From Oreohelix idahoensis (taxonomy: Eukaryota; Mollusca; Gastropoda; Stylommatophora; Oreohelicidae): 64,000 nt of DNA. Below, in pieces: positions 23,976 to 34,113 of this stretch; positions within the stretch are counted from its first letter, which is position 1, and every line of letters starts with the position of its first letter. The DNA is taken from NCBI GenBank assembly GCA_024509875.1, contig JAMPIV010012247.1, positions 248,001 through 312,000 of the forward strand, in the 5' to 3' direction. Position numbers and translations under genes: made by a program. The notes beneath the pieces were generated by a model. The model did no database searches and was not told where the DNA came from. It saw only the letters and a program-made list of their open reading frames with translations.

Positions 23976-25459
23976 CTTGTCTACTGAGATTAGTAACTTG
24001 CAGAAGTAAATAACTTAAATTATCTCACTTTAATGGTCCTCTTGTTTATAATGTAACCCAAAAAATCACTTGAGTACCTGTGGAAAAAAAAATCCCTTAT
24101 ATCCCACTCACTATGGGCACAAGTCTTTTTTATAAAGAACTTGAATATGTATTTCACCTTGTCTCAATCTTTGTAGATAACAAGTCTTTTATCAAAGAAC
24201 TTGTATAAATATCTTATATAATAATATTTTATTAACAAACTCTATATGAAGAGTCTACTTTATCAATAATACCAATACCTGACGAAGTATATGTATGTAG
24301 ACTGTGCATGACAGTAATGTAGTACAAACAAAAAAAATATAAAGACAAAGATACAAAACAATACAAATGGCAACACTGTTTTAACCAAAAATGTGTAGAG
24401 AAATACACAAAAGAAAGGAGAGACCTACAGAATACAAACAAAACAAATCGAAAATCAAAACTGAAAAACAGACAAAATATTACAAAAACAACGTTAAGTA
24501 CAGTTACATCACAGCTAACATCAATAGCGACCAATTGTCACTAGCAAATTTTCAAATTAAGAAAATTTGCACCTACAGAACGCTTACAGTAAGCCTCGAT
24601 TAAGTGGCATATTTACTGTAAGACCCACCAACCGAAAACCCGCTGAAAAATACACAAAAACAGTAGAAGTAACATAAACATATAGCAATCAATTTCAATG
24701 TGTTGCAGAACAAGTTCAGTCACAGCTGAAACTAAAATAAATTTCTTGCTCCTTGCGAACACAGAAACGAAATGTCAAACGCGCACTGAACGTCAAATCC
24801 ACTGTAGCATAAAGTGGTATTCACGAACCAAAGTTACTATGACCTTCTCGAATTAGAACTTGCACATTGAATGTTTACAATTTCCACGTACTGTTTACAA
24901 ACACTTGACCTCGAACAATGTCGCTTGAATGCTCGGACATAGAAAAGTCTGTTGTTGACTGAAACGTGTAACAACCAGCAGTACTGTTCACAATAGGAAC
25001 CCGCCTTCTATGCAGTTATGGTCCACGTAGCAAATGCCTAGATGTTAACTTCAGTACTTGTCTTGTCGTGGTTTATGTAGCATTATAATATAAATGCCCG
25101 CACTGTTTATCTAGGTCAACCGTTGATGACCTATTTCTGTCCTGTTGTAGCCAAAACTTGCAAGTGTAGAATTAGCGCTGTGTGTTACGGCTGTCCCGTG
25201 TGTAGCTTAGCCCCACAGATCAGAAGTGTAATGTGTACTTGTCCTTCTTGTAAATTTCTGGACAAAACTGGAGACATCATATATGTAACAGCCAACCAGG
25301 AATGTAAATTTCTGGATCCATTAATGTCAACAATAATGTCAAATGCTCGCTCTGTTCTTTTTAAACCCACAGATCTGGTCCATCAGAAATGTAAGTTTCT
25401 AGGCCACATTGGCGACAAGAAATGTATCTTAAGACCCCACGTAACTGGTCCACAAGAAA
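23976..25459 (-). other. Element B 5' leader and primer site
   Basis: 1.5 kb without a gene. The primer site abuts the LTR (minus strand TTTCTTGTGGACCAGTTACG, 25440-25459). A motif tgtaaatttctgga recurs at 25249-25262, 25303-25316 and, altered, 25390-25403. The tRNA is not identified. Confidence 0.65.
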
Positions 25460-26609
25460 TGTAACTGTATTTTTCTCTTGTTGAGGTGATCACTGGCCCA
25501 AGACAGTATACTTGTTGTTAGATGTGTAGTGCGAGCGTATGATGAACTGAGTGTGGGTGCGAATGAAGGCGCGAATGTGTTTAGGCTCGTATATATGAAG
25601 ACCATGCAACCCATACTCTCACATGCAGTAGTCAAGGATGCTTGGACACTGCAGGCATGTTTCAAGACATTTATTGACGAGAACACACATAGTATCAACA
25701 GGAACAGTCAGTGTAACAAGGTCATGCTGACCGGAAATCGATAGGTATACATTTGGCATTCAAAAGGTAAACATCGGAACAGACGTGCATGGTCAATAGC
25801 AAAGTTCTTCAATAATGACAGTTCGTAGCGTCGCCCTTGGCATCTCTGACTAAACGCGTCAGATGCCTTAGTCACTTTGACACCTAGGTGCAACTTGGCA
25901 TTCCCCGCCAATTGCACATTATCAGGCTGTAGTATAATAGCCGAAAGCACAGGCCTCGTTCTGACGTCGGCTGTGTACTTCTGTTAAATAGGTTATCATC
26001 AATCCTGCAGTAATGCTTATTGTAGACATAAATCCCGCCAATCTGCGGTTCCCACAATATATCTTCGTCACTGGATTTCTGGACAATATAAAGACTAACA
26101 GTCTTGGATGGCTACCTCGAGCACAGATATATAAGTTCTGAAATATATAGGATCGGTGAGCTGCAGTTCACACTAAGTAATCCTTTTACATGTTCTGCCA
26201 CCGAAAAGCGTAATAATGCATAAAGGTCGGTATTACCTGGAAAATGAATCCTCAGAACATAACAAGGAATTCTGTCGTCATCCCGACGCACAGAGATTCA
26301 CTGGGGAAAACTGCCATAGCAGTTACTTCGAAGATTCTCCCCGAAAAACAATGGACTCTTGGTCCCTTCAGAAAAACAGGACCTTCCCGGCTTGCTGGAA
26401 GTATAGCTCTCTCCCGCTTAAAAAACCTTCCCATAGGCCTACGCCCGAACTATCAACCTTTAACCCTAAAGGTCAAAACACAATGAATGAATAAACAAGG
26501 GAAGACAACCCCTAATCAACCTGACATCGCAGGTAAAGACACAATTATACTTATGATAAAACATAGGCAAATAACTTGACAGATGACTCCGTCGAAAATG
26601 ACAGCAACA
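25460..26609 (-). repeat. 5' LTR of element B
   Basis: 1150 bp near-identical copy of 17404-18554, next to TSD ctttc at 26610-26614. Confidence 0.95.
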
Positions 26610-26614
26610 CTTTC

Positions 26615-28869
26615 TTTACGTTTAAATTGAATAGCTTTAGCTTTACATTACATTTAAATGAAAAGGTTAATAATACAGATAGAGTCTGTTTACAATTGCA
26701 TCTCCACTGAATGAAAAGTGTTCACAATATAAATTGAATATGTTTTCATTTATGTTTACGCTGATTTGAAAAGTTTGAAACTTTCATTAATGTTAAAATG
26801 AGTATTTTCACATAGACATTTACACTGGTTTACAGCTTGAAAAATTGAATTTTAAAGTGAATTTACACTGCTTGAAATTGTAAGTATTATAATTAAAACG
26901 TACATCATTTCTTTCATCTTTCCCTAGGAACCTAGGACTACTTTATGCTTTTAGTTCTCTTAAAGAAACTAGCAATAAAACAATCACCAGCCCGTGCAGT
27001 TGTGGTTCATGAATCATCATTCTATACGCTGAGGTTGCCAGTTTCAAATGACTTGGACATCCACGAGCGATTTTCACATATTAATACTCACATGGTAATA
27101 TACATATATATGTTAGTTCACATGTTAGTAATAAAATATAGAACGTCAATCTTGGCTCACAGAAGTTTTGCTCAGATGAATAAAAGAGACTTGAATCGGC
27201 CTCTTACATGCGACTGGGGTGTCGTTAATTTAATAAGTTCCCTCTCTGACTTTGTGTGTTTTCAGTTTCCACAGTCCTGGTTTCCTTGTTAATATTGATA
27301 GACATTTCCTGGGATATTTTGTAAGTCGTCCAGATTCTCCAATAAAAGGTCCAAGCTGATAAAAGGGAATTCTGAATTCTAGGCTTCATTCTAGCAAGGT
27401 CTGGTATCTTGGCAAGCAATCTTCACAGTGGAATAACACGGAAACGTGTCAGGTTTTATTTCCGGTTACCCACGCATCTGTTTGTTATGGAGTTAAAATA
27501 AACGCTTCAATCATTTTCAAACAGTCGGGTGAGAGTGTGGTACTTCCAAAATATTCCACGTAAAACAAGGTGCGAACAGCGAAAGGTCACGTATTACCAT
27601 ATATGGCAATAAGATATACGATGCCTTGCGTACAGACTCGCGAATATGTCGTTAACCTCACATGACAACGTGTTCCAAAAGTAACAATTCATTACTTTAT
27701 CAAAAAGTAATCTCTCATCTGTGTCTGTCCATCAGTTTTCTCCCTGTATTCCAAGCTTTGGTGATGCGCGCAACCGTCTTATCGGTGATTAGGCAGATAG
27801 TGCTGGGCGATGTATGTGTTAATCTACCACGGCCAAGCAGTGGTACAAAGGGATTTTACCAACCTGCCTCTCGTAATATTATCTCTACCTCTCCTTGCAA
27901 ATGTGAGGTGTTTATCATCCACAAGGAGTGTCCGATAACAGACAAGACACAATATACGGAAAGTAGTGAAAGAATACTTGAAAATATAAACTATCTGTTA
28001 CATAGTATAGAAATGTGACGGTGCGAAGACGATGTGTGAAGAAGAAGAATTATTCATGTGTAATGTTGTCGTCACTCTCTCTGGCCTACTTTCACACACG
28101 TTCCGTAGTCACAGAAAAACTCTCTTGATGACAGGAGTCCCACTTTTATTAATGAAACCCTATCAGGTAGCATTTGAATCATACAGAAAACAATGTTGTC
28201 CACACGTTTACTTTGTAGGTAATTCCTATACAACACCATATAACCAAGCTATTTAGGTATTCTCTACGTAACACCATATAATAACCCAGCACAGACTGCT
28301 GGACTCTGTCTATGTCGTCAGTTCTCTTAGTACAGACGCAACATATGCGCATCAAATCCTCTACCTCACTGGTGTATCGTATCGAGGATGCATACCGCAC
28401 ATGGAAGACGATCTGGTTTCCTCTCAACTCTGACTCGACTCTCTCACTGTTTCAGTTTAAACCTACATATCCTCTTCTTTATCACATGATAGCCACGTCA
28501 AAATGTCAGGCTAAGCTCCGCCCATCCCTCTAGGGAGCAAATCAGGAGACCTATGCTCAGTTTAGATGACATGAGACCACATTTTAGTAAAGATTGTCTT
28601 CCGAGACGTCCACAATTGAAGTTCCGCCCACTGGTGGTTACATTCCCACGATATTTCTTGCCTGGAGTCACACCTCACGGTTTCGTGCTCAACAAGGTGT
28701 TTGCCTCTGGTGTCAGACCGCGCCAAGATGTCTAAAGCCAAGTGCCGTTTGTCATTACATCTTCTGCGTCTCACACGTTTGTCTACTTCACGGATGGCAA
28801 AGGTGTGTTTCGTTTAAATCGTCCATTTCCGTGTGAGAATGCCAGCATGAGCACAAATATACACCGTAG
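26615..28869. other. 2.2 kb with no recognised gene
   Basis: AT-rich at the left end. Open stretches at 27662-28018 and 28553-28836 match nothing I recognise and show no coding bias I can support. Probably old transposon debris. Confidence 0.4.
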
Positions 28870-28901
28870 ACAAGATTGAAAATTAATTACGCCGTCTAAA
28901 A

Positions 28902-30252
28902 TTACACCTTTCTGGCCACACGATCACATGTTCCGCCCCTAAATTTGTTGTGGTCCCCACAAACGTTTTCTGCTCCATTGTCATTTCTAAGTTTATGTCT
29001 TTTTGCTTGCCGTGGTCTGGGAGAATTGTCCGCTCGTACAGCGTCGCTACTTGGTTGAGAGTTCAGCGAGTTACTGCCTGCAGTTGTCGGCCTTGGAGGT
29101 GGATTGCTTCCAACTTGTTTCACATTTGTGTTCCGTCGATGTCGGCGTGAATCCCCCCAATCTGATTTAGATTGTTGTCCTCTCCGGAGCGACGGCGTGC
29201 ATTCCCTCCTATCTGTTTAAGATGAGTTTCCTCTTCTGAACGTTGACCGCTTTTCTTGGCGCCCTTAAGGTAACAGTTGTCACGGCCATCTCTTGGCCTG
29301 CACCCTGAAGGCAACCTAGATGTGTCGGTACGTTTAGTGAGGGCGCTCTTTGAGGGACAAACCGAAATCAAATGCTCTGGGGACTTACACTGAAAACATC
29401 GCTTGGGAAGCGGGCCCTGAGAGCACTTGCCTGCCATAAGGTCTGAAAAGTCTCCACAGATGTAGCATCTTATTTTTCTAGGCTTCCTCTGTGCCATGGG
29501 TCGCCTCCTGCTACCCTTACATTCCTGGCCGCCAATGCCGCATTCAAAGACCGCTTCAATGCCCTGAACAGATTGTTTGCTGTCAAATTCTACTCGCTCA
29601 TTTATCGCCATACTACGGAATTCCTTTCTGAAAATTTTAATCTAATGTACAAAAACATCAACACCTCTATCATCCGGTGTAATAAATCCCCATCCTTTGT
29701 CGACATTATACCACTTACAAAATCCTTTCCGCCTTTTTGGTGCATCTGTGTTTTACTTACCTCTAAATCACTGCGTTCACTATCAACTGCCTGACTCTCA
29801 CCTACAGGAAGGTCTAGTTTTGGTTCCAGTTGATCCAAACCTTGGTTCTGCTCTAGGTTTTCATGCGGTTGGCATTGTTTCCTTCTTCTTCGAGTCTCCT
29901 TTTGTGTTGGCGAAGTGGTCTGTGATAGCTGTGCTAGCTGGGACTTTAGACTAGCGACTTCTGATTTGAGTGCATCCTCTTCATTGTGAGCTTCCACACT
30001 GGCTACCTGCACTGGTGCATCATGCTTTTTGCCTTCCCAGAAAAGGGCATAGTCCCTAACTTCCCTAAATGAGACATTAGGATTCTTTAGCACATGTTCC
30101 TTCACAAATGCCCTGCTCAGATCATTACTAAGCTGAGCAATAAAATGATCCCTGAGCATGGATTGGTCTGCGGGAGCCAAGCCTTTCTTCACGCGCGTTG
30201 CATTCAACCTCAGAAATAATTCATGCAACATGGGAGAGAATTCCATTACTGA
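28902..30252 (-). pseudogene. Element G gag C-terminal part: capsid end, cold-shock domain, two zinc knuckles
   Basis: The 30252-29740 stretch encodes gag capsid C-terminus (Leu-His-Glu-Leu-Phe-Leu-Arg-Leu) and a charged linker. In the next frame, 29731-29645 encodes a cold-shock half-domain with RNP1-like Lys-Gly-Trp-Gly-Phe-Ile-Thr-Pro and RNP2-like Asp-Val-Phe-Val-His. An in-frame TAG (29642-29644) follows, then Arg-Val-Glu-Phe-Asp and Gly-Ile-Glu-Ala, as in the second half of a cold-shock domain. Two cysteine modules come next: Cys-Tyr-Ile-Cys (degenerate, His missing) near 29465 and an intact Cys-x2-Cys-x4-His-x4-Cys near 29400-29360. This is the LIN28 layout. It is broken by one frameshift and one stop. 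Confidence 0.72.
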
Positions 30253-30255
30253 TAA

Positions 30256-31943
30256 CACTGGCTAACAAACAAAAAATTTTTTCTTTCTCTAACATTTCTA
30301 TGTTTTTCTGGTCAATTTTAATGCGCTGTTTTTAAATCTGCAAACCGTTTTTCTCTATCAGGTCGGGATCTCTAGAAATACGCAATTGAAGTTTTTTAAC
30401 AACGCATAGAGTATTACAACATCATTCGTACAAGATGTATAACAGTTATGTAGGCTTGAATTTCTTTGCAGTCGACTTTCGTCGGTGAATGGCATGTGGT
30501 ACGTCGCGATGAAGCATCCAACAATAATCGGCAAGCATGGTCACACTCCACCGTCCTTGATAAAGTGACTCCATTACGGCGATATCTTGATGGAATCGTT
30601 CTCCATGTTCATCGCTGACTTCGCCAAGGTTGTCAGGGAAAAAAGTCAAGATGCGAATCGAGCAAATGGATTTTTAGGGACGTGTTACAGCCCATAATTC
30701 TGTATGCATCTATGCACTGCTTAACAATATGCACATAGTCGACAGATTTGTGATTTCCCAGAAAGTTATCGACGATCGATTTGAAGCCATCCATGCGCGA
30801 AGTTCACTACCATGTAACAAGTTCTCGAATTGTTTGTCTGCAATAACTTTCCTAATCTGAGGTCCTACAAAGATACCTTCCTTTATCTTTGCATCGCTAA
30901 CTTGCGGAAACTTTTCTCGAAGAAATTGAACAAGTTCTCTATGTCTATGACGAAATTTAGATATCGGAGTATTGGGCGCTAAAAGATTCCATTCTTTGAG
31001 TCGCGAACCGAGTAATTCCGCTTGTCCTTTGGTAAGAGCGATACGTGATCTGAAAGTTCTGAATGGTTAATTAAGTGAACACCATCATTCACCGGTATAT
31101 AATCCGAGTCAGAATTAGTTTCTAAAGCAGGTAAACTATCACTTTCTGATGGTTCATTCACGTCCAACGGATATTGTTCTGGTGGAACTGGGATCGGACA
31201 CGTGATTGGATCACGAGGCACTGGTTTCGAAACTGATTCAATATTTGGATAAACCACAGACTTTCTAGTTTTAAAAGTGAAACCATAGATATTTGTCAAG
31301 CAGAAGTAACAATCGGTAACGTGATGTGTCGGTTCACGCCATATTACTGGCACTCCAAAAGACATCGACTTATGCTTCGGTGATTTTCGTAACAAACCTG
31401 CTAATGTATTTGCTCAAGTCGAACAAACCGTATTTGGCTTCCAAGATTTATTTGCATCATCAACTTTCTTACTTACTTAGTCGTTCCCCTTCTACCGTGA
31501 GGTGTAGAGGTAACTTTCTAATCGAAATAAAGTTCATATGCTTTCTTTAGTAATGGTGTAAAGTTCTTCTGGTGAACACGATCGGTAAAATATCCGCACA
31601 CGTAACGGAACAGATCAGCCGAATTTCTACAACTTCTAGAAGCCATATTTCACTCAGAATTATTTCAAAATACAGTAACTATTTGAAAAATAGCGTAACA
31701 TATGTCATGCATCTTTTAGCAGTATAAAAAGTAGAATTATTTTGCATTTTGTTAATTTTTAATAAGTTATATAGTAAAAATGAAACGGAGCAAATAACGG
31801 TTTCCCAAAAATATATCTATTCACAAATATCTTAAGAACCCGATGTGATAGAGATAAACGGATTTCAAATTTGAAATCAGCGCAAGAAACTGACCTAAGA
31901 ACACTTATTCTTATATAAGAAAGAAAAATGTTGTTTGTTAGTG
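30256..31943 (-). mobile_element. DNA transposon with CACTA-like ends, internally deleted
   Basis: 1688 bp with 3 bp TSD taa (30253-30255, 31944-31946). Imperfect terminal inverted repeats: left CACTGGCTAACAAACAAAA..., right (reverse complement) CACTAACAAACAACATTTTT. Removing it with one TSD copy puts the two halves of element G gag back in one frame, which fixes the boundaries. The CACT(A) terminus and 3 bp TSD fit the CACTA/EnSpm group. The encoded protein is a widespread uncharacterised family. Confidence 0.75.
30446..31646 (-). pseudogene. Uncharacterised transposon protein, remnant
   Basis: N-terminal part begins Met-Ala-Ser-Arg-Ser-Cys (31646) with Tyr-Val-Cys-Gly. The open middle piece 31395-30979 contains Thr-Asp-Cys-Tyr-Phe-Cys-Leu-Thr-Asn and Val-Pro-Arg-Asp; the C-terminal piece 30649-30446 has Gly-Glu-Arg-Phe-His-Gln-Asp-Ile and Leu-Ala-Asp-Tyr-Cys-Trp-Met-Leu. 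From memory these motifs occur together in numerous unnamed predicted proteins of arthropods and other invertebrates. Compared with those, the central region is missing near 30960-30900, and several stops and frameshifts are present. Paired cysteines suggest zinc binding; no enzymatic function is assigned. Confidence 0.65.
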
Positions 31944-31946
31944 TAA

Positions 31947-32369
31947 TCTAGGCCCCTGACTCATGGCAAAGAAATCCCTGGTCATCTCATTGACTAGTTG
32001 TCGTTCACTGTAGGCTTCTTCCACTATTTCGAGTAACTTCTCAGTGCTGGCCTTGGCTCCGCCATGTATCCGTAATTCCCTAGAGACCACTGGTGTAACA
32101 TTAGTCCACACAATGTCTAACCTATCTTCTACAGTTAAGGGCCTTACCTTCCATGCAGCTTTTACCTCCTTCACAAACTCTTGCCAAGTGGGGCCTGGCT
32201 TTTCACCAAATCGTCTTACCTCCGGCACTGTTATGTAAATCACCTTCACATGCGCATTGCTCGGGCTCTTTCCTGGTGTGAGGATTTCTTCATGGGAGCC
32301 ACCTTCAGCTGTCGGGGCGCTGTCAGGCTCTGACCGGCATGTTGCGTCTGCGCATTGAGTTGACATCAC
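31947..32369 (-). CDS. Element G gag N-terminal part
   Basis: Open from Met at 32369 for 141 codons to the transposon junction (the last codons before the stop at 31938 belong to the insert). Contains Thr-Trp-Gln-Glu-Phe-Val-Lys-Glu-Val-Lys-Ala-Ala-Trp and Asn-Glu-Met-Thr-Arg-Asp-Phe-Phe, patterns typical of animal gypsy gag. It would be structural; the rest of the capsid continues at 30252. Confidence 0.75.
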
Positions 32370-33045
32370 TGCTCTAGACCTAACCTAGCAAAATACAATG
32401 CAAAAACAAATGGAAAGAAAACACTTATTATAATATTACAATAAATAATAGAAAGTGTCTCTTATTTCTTTTTTGCTTGCTCTTGTCTTCTCTTCGCTGT
32501 TGTGGCCTGTAGCAGTTTCAGGTGCTGCCTGGTGATACGATTGAGTCCCTGGCTGAATGTCGATCGTGGTAGGTCGGCCACTGGTTTGGCATAACACTGG
32601 CGTAGCAATAGTGTTCCTGTTTGTTGTGATGGAGTATCATTAGCAGGGATACTACTGCAGGAAAATTGATATAACTGCAAACGGCTGGTCCCTGGCTTGA
32701 TAAGATATTCAATGGATGTACGGTGGTATGATTCTTCTCTGGGCCTGCGTTGGTGCAACTCTTCACCTGGCCTACGTTGGTGCAACTCTTCAATGGGCCT
32801 ATGGTGCTTCGAATCTTTATGCGGTGGTGCGATTCTTTGCTGGGCCTATGGTGGGGCGAATTTTCAGTGGGAGATGTACTGGGCAGATGTGCTGCTCCGT
32901 CTGTGCTGGGTGTTGTAATACTCTTGCAAGGTTTAACTCAGGTATCCTTGGTGTTCACTGGTTGTAGTGCTCTCTTACAGCATTGAACATTCCGCGTATG
33001 ACTCTATACTACACTGTCTGTCAGTATCCTGCCGACGACGCCAAT
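32370..33045 (-). other. Element G leader with tandem repeats and primer site
   Basis: Contains a roughly 27 bp imperfect tandem repeat at about 32712-32870 (gggcctacgttggtgcaactcttca type). The primer site is 33026-33043 (minus strand TGGCGTCGTCGGCAGGAT), two bases from the LTR end. The tRNA is not assigned. Confidence 0.6.
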
Positions 33046-34113
33046 TGTGATAGGGTGGGCGTGATGAGGATGATGATGTTGTGATATGTGATCACTTTCT
33101 TGCACACTCGCAACCGACCCGATCAACAATAAAACTCTTGATTCTAAGGCAGGGGCTGTATTTATTGATACAGCCCTGTCAGTGACATTAAGCACACGAA
33201 GCAAACATTAAACAAATAAAACAAAGCGAACAAAACCAAACACCCAGCCAGTGCTCTATTGCTAATCTGAAACAGAAACAAAGCACCGGCTAGTTAAAAT
33301 CATAATAGTTAAAAAATCAGAAAAACCATGCTCTCACTTGTCAAACTGTCCTTCTTCCACACTGCGTGAAACATTCAACTATCATGCACACACACGCACA
33401 CACATATGCGATACTAGTATGGTGTTGTGCATGAGGCTAGCAATCTTACCGTGTAACATAGATTGCTACCGAAACCACTACTGCAAGAGCATACACTCAG
33501 CTATCACACACACACACACACTCATGCATGTCGTCCAATGAGACTAGTATGGTGTTGTGCATGAGGCTGGCAACCTCACCATGTAACACAGATTGCTACC
33601 GAAACCACTACTGCCCGAGCATATGAATACTTCATGCGGAGGCAAACCACACTGGTGGTCCCATGCTCCCTCAGCAGCGGAGAAGAGAAATATATATCTC
33701 CAAGTGAGCCCACGTGCTCTCACAAACCATTCTACACATAACCATAATTAAATAATCATGAAATATGCATAACATAGAATTAACCAATATGTACCACCAA
33801 TACTCTCATTAATGAGAATGAGCTACTACCTCGTAACCGATCCACATCAGTATTCTTTCCTGCACTCTGAACATGTCGTAAGTGACGACTGGTGCGCCTG
33901 GCCACAAGCGTGTCGTATATGACCCCTAATGAGATTGGGAACTCATCACATGAAACACATCGTTACTGAAACAACCACTGCAATAGCATAAAAATGCTTC
34001 TTGTGGGCCTGTAATAGACACCAGCTGGTGTATTACTCTGGGTGTCTGACGAGATAAAGAGGCCTCTGCTAGCCAGGCCCTTCTTTATATAAGCCCTAGG
34101 GCGAACTGCCACA
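33046..34113 (-). repeat. Element G LTR (single copy, cut by a LINE)
   Basis: Starts TGTGATAGGG next to the primer site. Contains AATAAA (minus) in a 9 bp hairpin at 33153-33176 and two to three copies of a roughly 130 bp unit (gtatggtgttgtgcatgaggct at about 33417 and 33548; a diverged third near 33950). The outer end is not visible, because LINE sequence begins at about 34114. Confidence 0.5.
33378..33620 (-). repeat. Roughly 130 bp tandem duplication with CA runs
   Basis: Both units hold a (CA)n stretch followed by ctagtatggtgttgtgcatgaggct and gattgctaccgaaaccactactgc. Confidence 0.8.

Larger units (their letters stand above)
17404..26609 (-). mobile_element. Element B: complete LTR retrotransposon (Gmr1-like), frameshifted
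   Basis: 9206 bp with LTRs 17404-18554 and 25460-26609 and perfect 5 bp TSD ctttc (17399-17403, 26610-26614). About five substitutions and one indel distinguish the LTRs over 1150 bp by eye, so the insertion is recent. Minus-strand order: LTR, primer site, 1.5 kb leader, gag, protease, integrase, RT, RNase H, polypurine tract, LTR. Three frameshifts break the single long reading frame that element D keeps. B and D proteins are closely similar along their length. Confidence 0.95.
28870..34113 (-). mobile_element. Element G: gypsy-type retroelement remnant with LIN28-like gag
   Basis: Minus strand: LTR-like end at 33046, primer-site-like sequence, leader with tandem repeats, gag N-terminal part (32369-31947), a DNA transposon insertion (30256-31943), gag C-terminal part with cold-shock domain and zinc knuckles (30252-29120). 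No protease or pol is seen before the left side fades near 28870. The gag N-terminal region (Trp-Gln-Glu-Phe-Val-Lys-Glu-Val ... Val-Ser-Arg-Glu-Leu-Arg-Ile-His-Gly-Gly) resembles animal gypsy gags, unlike elements A-F. Left and right limits are approximate. Confidence 0.7.

Noticed and set aside
28902..30252. An intact host LIN28 gene
   Set aside because: Has a frameshift and a stop, is continuous with a gag-like region on the same strand, and lies in a retroelement with LTR and primer site.
33378..33620. CRISPR-like array
   Set aside because: Only two to three long repeats with CA runs, no spacer regularity, eukaryotic context.
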